From positions 1-64,000 of the forward strand of contig NZ_AQWM01000015.1 in the NCBI RefSeq assembly GCF_000376105.1: a DNA stretch of 64,000 bases, in the 5' to 3' direction. Both the position numbers and the translations under genes were made by a program. The notes below the pieces were generated by a model, which was not told where the DNA came from, did not search any database, and was given only the letters and a program-made list of their open reading frames with translations. Numbering within the stretch: position 1 is the stretch's first letter; every line of letters begins with the position of its first letter. Origin of the DNA: Asticcacaulis benevestitus DSM 16100 = ATCC BAA-896. GTDB lineage: Bacteria > Pseudomonadota > Alphaproteobacteria > Caulobacterales > Caulobacteraceae. Below, piece by piece: positions 26,784 through 33,868 of the stretch.

Positions 26784-27939
26784 GACAGTCGCCCGTTTGG
26801 GCCTGGATGAAACCACTCTGGAAAAGTTGGGTGGCCTGTGGACGGCGCGTGAGATCGAACAACAGCCGGAGATGTTGCGCCAGACACAAAGCCTGCTGGT
26901 GGCGCAGCAAAAAGAGATCGACGCCTTCCTCGCCCCCTTGCTGGCGCGCAAGGTCCGCATCGTCCTGACCGGCGCCGGCACCTCAGCCTTTATCGGCGAC
27001 TGCCTGGCCCCCGCGCTGTCGGCAAAGCTGAGGCAGCGCGTCGAGGCGATCCCGACGACCGATTTTTCCTGCGCGCCGCAGCTTTATTTCGAGAGCGATA
27101 CGCCGACGCTTCTGGTTTCCTTCGGCCGTTCGGGCAATAGCCCCGAAAGTGTCGCCGCTGTCGAACTGGCCGATCGTTTCGTCACCGACCTGCATCACCT
27201 CGTCATCACCTGCAATGCCGACGGCGCGCTCGCCGGCTATGGCAAGGGTTCAAAAGGCCTGACCATCCTGCTGCCCGACGCCACCCACGATCGCAGCTTC
27301 GCCATGACGTCGAGCTTCTCCTGCATGATGTATGCGGGCCTGGCCGTCTTCTCTGGCATCGAAGCTATGCAGGGCCGTATTGACAGCATCGCAACGGCCA
27401 CGCAGGGCGCGCTCAACGACTATACCACCATGATGAAGACGGCGGCCTCGCAGGGCTATGAGCGCATCGTCTATCTCGGCAGTCATATTTTCCAGGGGTT
27501 GGCGCGTGAATCCGGCCTTAAGCTGCTGGAGCTGACCAATGGCGCGCGCGTCACGATGTTCGACTCGCCGCTCGGTTTCCGCCATGGACCGAAGACGATC
27601 GTCAATGCCAAGACCCTCGTTGTCGTGTTCTTTTCCAACAACGCCTATACGCGCTGTTACGATTCCGACCTGCTCGACGAACTGCGCAAGGACAATGACG
27701 CCGCTCGCGTCATCGCCATCACAGCGCAGGACGGTGTCGGCGTCGAGGCCGCCGATACGGTGCGCATCCATGGCTTGGAAACGGCGGACGATACGGATCT
27801 GCTTTTCCCCTATATCATCGGGCCGCAGATCTTCGCCTTCCAGGAGGCCCTAAACCACAAGCTGACGCCGGATAAGCCCAATACGTCGGGCACGGTCAAT
27901 CGCGTGGTGCAGGGCGTGCGGATTCACGAACTGGGGTAG
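26776..27939 (+). CDS. agaS: AgaS-type galactosamine-6-phosphate deaminase/isomerase (SIS domains)
   Basis: A 387-residue protein with two SIS (sugar isomerase) domains, about 45-200 and 215-360. The first has VRIVLTGAGTSAFIGD, LVSFGRSGNSPESVAAVELAD and ITCNADGALAGY; the second has ERIVYLGSHIFQGLARES, KLLELTNGARVTMFDSPLGFRHGPK and the strand VVVFFSNN. This is the pattern of AgaS, which converts galactosamine-6-phosphate to tagatose-6-phosphate plus ammonia, rather than of GlmS, since no glutaminase domain is present. It starts within the end of agaZ and is followed after eight bases by the kinase gene. Together they make the cytoplasmic amino-sugar branch. Confidence 0.9.
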   Translation: MPETVARLGLDETTLEKLGGLWTAREIEQQPEMLRQTQSLLVAQQKEIDAFLAPLLARKVRIVLTGAGTSAFIGDCLAPALSAKLRQRVEAIPTTDFSCAPQLYFESDTPTLLVSFGRSGNSPESVAAVELADRFVTDLHHLVITCNADGALAGYGKGSKGLTILLPDATHDRSFAMTSSFSCMMYAGLAVFSGIEAMQGRIDSIATATQGALNDYTTMMKTAASQGYERIVYLGSHIFQGLARESGLKLLELTNGARVTMFDSPLGFRHGPKTIVNAKTLVVVFFSNNAYTRCYDSDLLDELRKDNDAARVIAITAQDGVGVEAADTVRIHGLETADDTDLLFPYIIGPQIFAFQEALNHKLTPDKPNTSGTVNRVVQGVRIHELG

Positions 27940-27947
27940 TGTAGGAT

Positions 27948-28931
27948 ATGGGCTATCTTCTCGGCGTTGATGGTGGTGGCACCAAGACCGAATTCGTTCT
28001 GGTCGATCAGGGTGGGCGTGTCGTCGCCAGCCATCAGACCGGCACAAGCTACTATATCCAGATCGGCTTTGATGGCTTGCACGAGCTCTTGTCACAGGGC
28101 GTTCATGCCGTGCTTGAGCAAGTGGGCACCACGGCCGCCGACGTCGATCATGCCTTTTTCGGCCTGCCGGCCTATGGCGAGGATTCGACCGCGGAGGCCA
28201 TGCTCGATGTGGTGCCCGAAGCCGTTCTCGGCCATCGCCGTTACACCTGTGGCAATGACATGATCTGTGGCTGGGCGGGTTCGCTCGGCGGCGCCGATGG
28301 CATCAATATCGTTGCAGGCACCGGCTCGATCGGTTATGGCGAACGACAGGGCTTGTCAGCGCGCGGTGGCGGCTGGGGCGAGGTTTTCTCGGACGAGGGT
28401 TCGGCGCACTGGATCGCGATTTCGGGCTTAAACGCCTTTTCGCGCATGGGCGATGGCCGCCTGACCAAAGGGCCGCTCTACGATATTTTCATGCAGGCCA
28501 TGGATCTGAAAAATGATCTCGACATCTGCGGTCATGTCTTTGGCCGCGAAACACCTTCGCGCGACCGCATAGCCGCCATGTCGAAACTCGTGGCCGAGGC
28601 GGCGGAGCAGGGCGACCGCGTGGCGTTGCGCATCTTCGATTCCGCCGGTTACGAACTGGCCGCCATTGTCGACGCCATCCGGCTTAATCTCCACTATGGC
28701 GCCGATGAGCCTGTGGCCCTGTCCTATTCGGGCGGTGTTTTTCGCTGCGGTGCGCTTATTCTGGAGCCCTTCCGCAGGCACCTCAACAGCTTCTCTATGA
28801 TGTACGATGTGCGGGCGCCTTTGTATTCGCCGGCGATCGGGTCGGTGATCTTCGCGGCGAGGAAGTCGTTGGGCGAGGTGCGACCGGAGTTTCTCGAAGC
28901 TCTGGCCAAGCCAGTGCCGGCTTCGTCATGA
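27948..28931 (+). CDS. agaK: BadF/BadG-type amino-sugar kinase, AgaK-like
   Basis: A 327-residue kinase of the BadF/BadG/BcrA/BcrD ATPase family (actin-like fold), the group that includes N-acetylglucosamine kinase and the GalNAc kinase of Shewanella. The phosphate-1 loop is LLGVDGGGTKTEFVLVD at the N-terminus, the adenosine/phosphate-2 region is NIVAGTGSIGYG, followed by GGGWGEVFSDEGSAHWI, a pattern of these sugar kinases. It should phosphorylate GalNAc, galactosamine or GlcNAc at C6; the context favours galactosamine-type sugars. The gene sits between agaS (eight-base gap) and the GH114 gene (four-base ATGA overlap). No GalNAc-6-phosphate deacetylase (AgaA/NagA) gene is in this operon. Confidence 0.83.
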   Translation: MGYLLGVDGGGTKTEFVLVDQGGRVVASHQTGTSYYIQIGFDGLHELLSQGVHAVLEQVGTTAADVDHAFFGLPAYGEDSTAEAMLDVVPEAVLGHRRYTCGNDMICGWAGSLGGADGINIVAGTGSIGYGERQGLSARGGGWGEVFSDEGSAHWIAISGLNAFSRMGDGRLTKGPLYDIFMQAMDLKNDLDICGHVFGRETPSRDRIAAMSKLVAEAAEQGDRVALRIFDSAGYELAAIVDAIRLNLHYGADEPVALSYSGGVFRCGALILEPFRRHLNSFSMMYDVRAPLYSPAIGSVIFAARKSLGEVRPEFLEALAKPVPASS

Positions 28932-29785
28932 CGCTGAAGGCCGCTTTTCCACCGATGTTTGTCGCTGTTACATGCCTCGCCGTCATTTTTACAGGATGCG
29001 GCGGCGGTGGCAGCAGCACGGGCGGAGGTGGGGCATCCTCCTCGTCATCGTCTTCATCAGCGGTTTCATGGTGGCAGCCTGATTTGAGCGCGACATGGCA
29101 ATGGCAACTGACCGGCACGTTCAACACGAGCTACAATGTCGGCGTCTACGATATCGACCTGTTCGACACGCCTGCGGCCACCATCACCAGTCTGAAAGCC
29201 GCCGGCCGCAAGGTGGTGTGTTATTTTTCCGCCGGTAGTTCGGAAAACTGGCGCTCGGATTTCAGCCAGTTCACGGCCGCCGATCAGGGCACTCCACTTG
29301 ACGGCTGGGCCGGTGAAAAGTGGCTGGATATCCGTTCCTCAAACGTCCGCACCATCATGGCGGCGCGACTTGATCTGGCGCGGGCTAAGGGTTGCAACGG
29401 TGTCGAGCCCGATAATGTCGATGGCTACGCCAACACGACCGGCTTGCCCCTGACGGCCGCTGATCAGATCACTTACAATAGCTGGCTCGCCGATGAAGCC
29501 CATGCTCGCGGGCTGGCGATCGGTCTGAAGAATGATGTTGGACAGCTGGTCGGAAAGTTCGATTTCGCCGTCAATGAGCAGTGCCATTTCTACAATGAAT
29601 GCGGCGATTACCGCCTCTTCATCACGGCGAAAAAACCTGTCTTCAATGCCGAGTACGATACGCCTTACGTCACAAATGCCGGCGGGGCGCGCGATACCCT
29701 GTGTACCGCCGCCCGCACGGCGGGCTTGCGCACCTTGGTGCTGCCGCTCAGCCTAGACGACAGTTTCAGATATAGCTGCGACTGA
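28928..29785 (+). CDS. GH114 endo-alpha-1,4-polygalactosaminidase-like lipoprotein
   Basis: A 285-residue lipoprotein. The signal ends at the lipobox VIFTGC (Cys at about residue 23), followed by a Gly/Ser-rich flexible linker (to about residue 46) and a single TIM-barrel domain of the GH114 type: WQWQLTGTFNTSYNVGVYDIDLFD, GRKVVCYFSAGSSENWRSD, the acidic segment GCNGVEPDNVDGY (about 158-170), GLKNDVGQL and FAVNEQCHFYNECG. GH114 members cleave alpha-1,4-linked galactosamine polymers, including the fungal galactosaminogalactan. It overlaps the kinase gene by four bases, so polymer cleavage at the surface and cytoplasmic phosphorylation are co-translated. It ends exactly where the convergent GH3 gene ends. 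Confidence 0.85.
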   Translation: MTLKAAFPPMFVAVTCLAVIFTGCGGGGSSTGGGGASSSSSSSSAVSWWQPDLSATWQWQLTGTFNTSYNVGVYDIDLFDTPAATITSLKAAGRKVVCYFSAGSSENWRSDFSQFTAADQGTPLDGWAGEKWLDIRSSNVRTIMAARLDLARAKGCNGVEPDNVDGYANTTGLPLTAADQITYNSWLADEAHARGLAIGLKNDVGQLVGKFDFAVNEQCHFYNECGDYRLFITAKKPVFNAEYDTPYVTNAGGARDTLCTAARTAGLRTLVLPLSLDDSFRYSCD

Positions 29786-32500
29786 TTATCTCGGCAGCTT
29801 GGTTTCGCCGTCGATCGAAAACTCAGCCGACACCGCCTTGATATCATCGGGCTGGCCACCGCCAAGATAGACGACATAACGACCGGGCATGACTTTGCGC
29901 GCGCCGGCGCTATCGACTTGCGACAGGGCGCGGGCGTCGAGATCGAGCGTCACGCTTTGGGAGGCGCCAGCTTTCAGGTGGATACGCGAGAAGCCTGCCA
30001 GAACGGGACGTGCCGTATCGCCCGGCTTGGCGACATAGAGCTGCACCACCTCATCGCCATCACGTTGCCCCGTATTGCGCACCGTCACCGTAGCCTTGAC
30101 GCTGTCGCCGGCCTTGATCGCGTTCCCGGACAGGGCCGGCCTATCGTAACCGAACGTCGTGTAGCTCAGGCCGTGGCCGAAAGCGTACATGACCGGCCCC
30201 TTAAAATAGCGATAGGTGCGGTGGCTCATCGCGTAGTCTTCGAAAGGCGGCAGATCGGCGACATCACGGTGGATGGTGTAGGGCAGGCGGCCGCCCGGAT
30301 TGTTCTTGCCAAGCAGGGTATGGGCGATGGCCTCGCCGCCGGCCTGACCGGGATACCAGGCCTGCAGCACGGCATCGGCGTTTTGCTCAACCCACGGATC
30401 GGAGACCGGCCCCCCGGTCATGTAGACCACGACCAGCTTTTTGCCCGTCGCCTTGACGGCTTCGAGCATCGTTTTCTGCGCGGCCGGCAGGGCCAGACTG
30501 GTGCGGTCACCGCCGGAGAAACCGGGATAGTTGACCGCCATCTCTTCGCCTTCGAGATCGGGCGACAGGCCGACAAAGGCGACCACGACATCGCTGGCCT
30601 TGGCCGCCTCGACCGCGGCGGTAACCAGTGGCGCGGTGGGGGCTATCCAGTCTAGCGACAGGGCGCGGTCCTCGACGGCGCGGACGTAATCGATACGGAT
30701 GTCATGCGGTTTGGTGTCGGTGAAGGTGATATCGACCGGCGCCATCGGTGGCTTGGCGCAGGCGTCGCCGCAGAAGGCTTGCTCCTTGCCGGCGGCTTGA
30801 GACAGCTCGGGTGTCACCACTAGCTTGCCGTCCACCCACACCTTGACGTTGGGCAGGGGCTGGCCCTGACGCGGTGCCGACATGCGGAAGCCGAGCTTAT
30901 AATCGCCCGCCACCGGAGGCGTGATGACGCCGGTCCAGCGGATCGAGAAGCCGAGCGGCCTCATGCCTTCGGGCGCTGTGCGATAGAAGTCGAAATTGAT
31001 GACCGGATCGATGCGGCTTATCTTCGCCGCGCCATCAAAGCTCGTGTTGTCGAAATACTCGCCCTTTAAGCCATGCGCTGAGCTATCGGCCGTCGGTTTC
31101 AGGAAGGTTTCCGGTACAGGCATCCGCATGCCGTCGATCAGCGGTGCGCCGGCGGCATAGGCCACCTTGTCCGCGCCGAAAGCCTGGCGCAGGGCGCGGA
31201 GCGGGAAGGACGGATCGACCGGCGCGCCGGTATAGTTGCCTTCAAGGCTTTGCAGCAGATCGGCATTGGGCCCGATGACGGCGATGCGCTCCGAGCCTTT
31301 GAGCGGAAGCACGCCCTTCGGGTTGCTTAAAAGCACCATGGCCTTTTCGGCGGCTTCGAGCGCCAGCGCCCTATGCGCCGTTGAATTGATGGCGCTGGCC
31401 GGGATCTGATCATAGACGCCACCGTCGATCAGGCCCATGCGGATGCGTCCTGCCATCAGGCGTTCCAGCGAACGGTCCATATCGGCTTCCGTCAACAAAC
31501 CGCGCTTCACGGCGTCGGGCAGGGCCTGATAGGTCGGGCCGCAGTCAAGATCGGAACCGGCCTTGACCGCTGCGGCTGAAGCGGCCGCCGCATCGGGATA
31601 GAGCTTGTGGCCGGTGAACATATCATCGATGGAATCGCAGTCGGTGACGACGAAGCCCTTGAAGCCCCAGTCGTCGCGCAGCAGGTTTTGCAGCAAGGGG
31701 CTGCCGCAGGCCGGCGCGCCGTCGATGGCGTTATAGGCGCACATCAGCGAGTCCGCCTTGGCGTCCACGATCGCGGCGCGGAAGGCGGGCGTATAGGTGT
31801 CTTCGAGATCAAACGGCGACACATCGACATTAAAGCCGTGGCGCAAGGGCTCCGGTCCAGAATGGACGACGAAGTGCTTCGGCGTGGCGATGCCCTTGTA
31901 ATAGAGCGGGTCGTCGCCCTGGATGCCGTGGATGAAGCGGGTCGCCATATGGCCGGTCAGGTAGGGGTCTTCGCCATAGGTTTCCTGGCCCCGGCCCCAG
32001 CGCGGATCACGGAAGATATTGATGTTTGGCGACCAGTAGTTGACGCCGTAATAGCGGTCGGTGCCGGAAGGATCGCGTTTTAGAGCGGCGTTGTGATTGG
32101 CGCGGCCTTCGGTGGCGATGGCGTCGCCGATGCGGTCCATCAGAGGTGCATCCCAGGTGGCGGCCAGGCCAATGGCTTGCGGATAGACGGTGGCGGATCC
32201 GGCGCGGGCCAGACCATGCAGCACCTCGTTCCACCAGCCGTAACGCTTCAGGCCAAGGCGCGGAATGGCCGGGGCGTTATCCTGCATCTGCGCCGCTTTT
32301 TCCTCAAGCGTCATGCGCTTGACGAGATCGCGGGCGCGAGCTTCCGGCGTCAGGTTTTTGTCGAGAAAGGCGCAAGATGCGCTGGCGCAGGCGTCTGGCG
32401 TCGCGGCAGTAGCGGCCATCGGCGACAGCATGACGGCCAGGCAGAGGGCGAGAGGTGCGGTGGTCATCAACAGGCGGTTTAGCGTGGGGGATGACAACAT
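29786..32500 (-). CDS. GH3 glycosidase with PA14 insert, beta-xylosidase-type
   Basis: A 904-residue GH3 enzyme with a signal peptide ending near ATA. Domain order: (beta/alpha)8 domain with KHFVVHSGPEP and the nucleophile Asp in FVVTDCDSIDDM (about 285), alpha/beta sandwich domain, a PA14 module inserted at about 475-620 (GEYFDNTSF, INFDFYRTAP) and a C-terminal FnIII-like domain. The VVTDCD pattern and the later SDLDCGPTY are those of GH3 beta-xylosidases rather than of NagZ-type hexosaminidases, which have KHFPGHG. I set the start at 32500, since AGGAA lies about ten bases before that ATG. In an N-glycan locus a beta-1,2-xylosidase or beta-glycosidase role is possible. It points away from the other N-glycan genes, toward GH114. 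Confidence 0.87.
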   Translation of the reverse strand: MLSSPTLNRLLMTTAPLALCLAVMLSPMAATAATPDACASASCAFLDKNLTPEARARDLVKRMTLEEKAAQMQDNAPAIPRLGLKRYGWWNEVLHGLARAGSATVYPQAIGLAATWDAPLMDRIGDAIATEGRANHNAALKRDPSGTDRYYGVNYWSPNINIFRDPRWGRGQETYGEDPYLTGHMATRFIHGIQGDDPLYYKGIATPKHFVVHSGPEPLRHGFNVDVSPFDLEDTYTPAFRAAIVDAKADSLMCAYNAIDGAPACGSPLLQNLLRDDWGFKGFVVTDCDSIDDMFTGHKLYPDAAAASAAAVKAGSDLDCGPTYQALPDAVKRGLLTEADMDRSLERLMAGRIRMGLIDGGVYDQIPASAINSTAHRALALEAAEKAMVLLSNPKGVLPLKGSERIAVIGPNADLLQSLEGNYTGAPVDPSFPLRALRQAFGADKVAYAAGAPLIDGMRMPVPETFLKPTADSSAHGLKGEYFDNTSFDGAAKISRIDPVINFDFYRTAPEGMRPLGFSIRWTGVITPPVAGDYKLGFRMSAPRQGQPLPNVKVWVDGKLVVTPELSQAAGKEQAFCGDACAKPPMAPVDITFTDTKPHDIRIDYVRAVEDRALSLDWIAPTAPLVTAAVEAAKASDVVVAFVGLSPDLEGEEMAVNYPGFSGGDRTSLALPAAQKTMLEAVKATGKKLVVVYMTGGPVSDPWVEQNADAVLQAWYPGQAGGEAIAHTLLGKNNPGGRLPYTIHRDVADLPPFEDYAMSHRTYRYFKGPVMYAFGHGLSYTTFGYDRPALSGNAIKAGDSVKATVTVRNTGQRDGDEVVQLYVAKPGDTARPVLAGFSRIHLKAGASQSVTLDLDARALSQVDSAGARKVMPGRYVVYLGGGQPDDIKAVSAEFSIDGETKLPR

Positions 32501-33301
32501 AAAGAGCACTTCCTGTGTAAGCTCGCGCCTCTGGGTGCGCCGTTATGTTAGCGGTATCATCGAAAGGCGGCGGCCGTCAAGACGATCTGCCGCGCATCTG
32601 GTCAGTTCGCTTCGAAGTCGATCGGATCGAGGATCAGCGCTCAGGAACTGGCTTTCCGCATTGGGGCCTGGCAGGTCGATGGCGGCGGTCGCTGATCCCC
32701 CGACGTTCACGCAGGTGAGGCGTGCGCGAAACTGTACCGAAAGGCTTTGGCCGACCTGACAGATGGAGATGGTCGCCTTTAACCGTTTCTGCAACAAACC
32801 TTTAAATTCAGGACGCCCTCTCAAGGCAAGATCGTGAATGTGTCATTACCTTTCGAGCCATCAGATTGCTTTGACAGAGGTTATTATCTCAAAGTGTGAA
32901 AATCATGGCTTTCTGCAAATTTTGTATCGCTGAAAATGTGATGGAAAAGCAACATGCACATGGCGAAATGCAGGCTCGAAGCGCGGACTTAGCGGCGCGA
33001 TAATTCGGTTACGATTCAATCACTTTTTCTGTAAAAGCTTGAATCCAAATGTCATTGCGAAATCGTGATATGGCTAAAATGGTTATGACAACGCTAGGTT
33101 TTGGTTTTCTCGAATCTAGAAATATGACAGGATGACCAAACTAGGATTTGACGTATATCTTGTTTTATATGTAAGAATTGTTTCACCAGTGGCCGTGTAC
33201 CGGGGAATTTTGGTATCAAAATGGTATTGGCAAAGGCTTTGACGGGTCCTGTGCACATGTATTGAAGCATTTCTGCCATGCGGGAAGATGGAGAATAGGG
33301 A
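32501..33301. other. long intergenic region with candidate operator and promoter of lost receptor gene
   Basis: About 800 bases with no credible gene. ORFs here have no domain pattern or start signals. It should hold the promoter of the GH3 gene at the left and of the receptor remnant at the right. A perfect inverted repeat, listed separately, lies at 33207-33222. The left 300 bases are GC-rich like coding DNA, the right part is AT-rich. Confidence 0.4.
33207..33222. promoter_or_regulatory. inverted repeat, candidate operator upstream of the receptor remnant
   Basis: ATTTTG-GTAT-CAAAAT is a perfect six-base inverted repeat about 80 bases before the remnant start at 33302, immediately followed by a second TGGTATTGG. 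The TTGGTAT core also occurs at 62822-62828, in front of a GntR-family gene. It may be a binding site for one of the two GntR regulators at the right end. Confidence 0.4.
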
Positions 33302-33442
33302 ATGAAGTTAAAATCTAATGCTTTGATGACCGCGTCTCTTACAGGCGTCCTGCAGCCTCCTTATACGACGGATGTCTTCCCGCTGTCGTGGAACAGTTGC
33401 GGCACGCGCCTTACCTTCGGCGTGACGTACATGATGCAGTAA
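33302..33442 (+). pseudogene. internally deleted TonB-dependent receptor, start and end only
   Basis: A 46-residue reading frame with a good ribosome binding site (TAGGGA directly upstream). Its first 17 residues, MKLKSNALMTASLTGVL, look like the start of a TonB-receptor signal peptide, and its end, CGTRLTFGVTYMM, looks like the last beta-strand of an outer-membrane barrel. Between them nothing of the plug and barrel is left, only about 15 residues. A strong terminator follows at 33451-33482. The simplest reading is a receptor gene that lost nearly all of its coding part by an in-frame deletion while keeping promoter, start, end and terminator. A true small exported peptide is the alternative. 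Confidence 0.5.
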
Positions 33443-33450
33443 AGCCTACC

Positions 33451-33490
33451 CTCTCCGCGCCGTGATGTCACGGCGTGGGGAGGTTTCTAC
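33451..33490 (+). terminator. strong hairpin terminator after receptor remnant
   Basis: CTCTCCGCGCCGTGA at 33451-33465 pairs with TCACGGCGTGGGGAG at 33468-33482 along 15 positions (two of them G-U or mismatched-pyrimidine pairs) with a two-base spacer, followed by TTTCTACC. It ends transcription coming from the remnant and isolates the GH29 operon. Confidence 0.7.
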
Positions 33491-33868
33491 CTGTGTTCTC
33501 TGGCCAGCGCGCTGTTTGCGCGTCTTGCCAGCGGGCGGCTTCTCACGATAGCTCTCCTCCCTGACTATCCCTTGATGAACCGCCTGAGATATCGATAAAA
33601 TGTGTGTGTGGGTCGATATCATGAAGGCGCATTTGCGCTGGCCTTGAGAACATTGTGCGTTGCATTCGGCGGAGAACTTTCCCTGATTCCGCCGAATGCA
33701 CGCTTCCTTTTGTAAGCGTTTATTTGACCGCAACCGACGCACACATCCTTGCTTTGCGAGCCCTTTACGGGCTTTGGTACAGCGCCTCATAAAACGAGAC
33801 GCTGGTCTTTCTTTGCAAGGGTCAAGGCGTCTGTCCTGCCACCTTTGTTTGCCTGCCGGAGACTGCCC
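33483..33868. other. leader region of the N-glycan operon
   Basis: About 385 bases between the terminator and the GH29 start. It contains the perfect hairpin at 33661-33700, listed separately, and presumably the promoter of the long operon 33869-49657. I see no gene in it. Confidence 0.45.
33661..33700 (+). other. perfect 13-bp hairpin in the leader of the GH29 operon
   Basis: TGCATTCGGCGGA (33661-33673) is exactly repeated in inverted form as TCCGCCGAATGCA (33688-33700) around a 14-base loop; it is followed by CGCTTCCTTTTGTAAGCG, itself a small hairpin. It lies about 170 bases before the GH29 start. It could be an attenuator-like leader structure, a terminator with a poor T-run, or a remnant repeat. 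No ORF is associated with it. Confidence 0.5.

Noticed and set aside
26776-27939. GlmS-type glucosamine-6-phosphate synthase
   Set aside because: The two SIS domains are present but the N-terminal glutaminase domain with its catalytic Cys is absent, and the gene overlaps agaZ.
28928-29065. Gly/Ser-rich low-complexity tract as a repeat element
   Set aside because: It is the flexible tether after the lipobox of the GH114 lipoprotein, a normal feature of surface lipoproteins.
29786-32500. NagZ-type beta-N-acetylhexosaminidase
   Set aside because: NagZ proteins are single-domain with a KHFPGHG motif; this protein is multi-domain with KHFVVHSGPE and a PA14 insert.
32543-32824. 93-codon minus-strand frame upstream of GH3
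   Set aside because: Coding-like composition, but no start signal or family pattern could be seen; possibly an old remnant, not supportable as a gene.
33094-33279. 61-codon minus-strand frame in the intergenic region
   Set aside because: No ribosome binding site, no recognisable features, and it crosses the candidate operator at 33207-33222.
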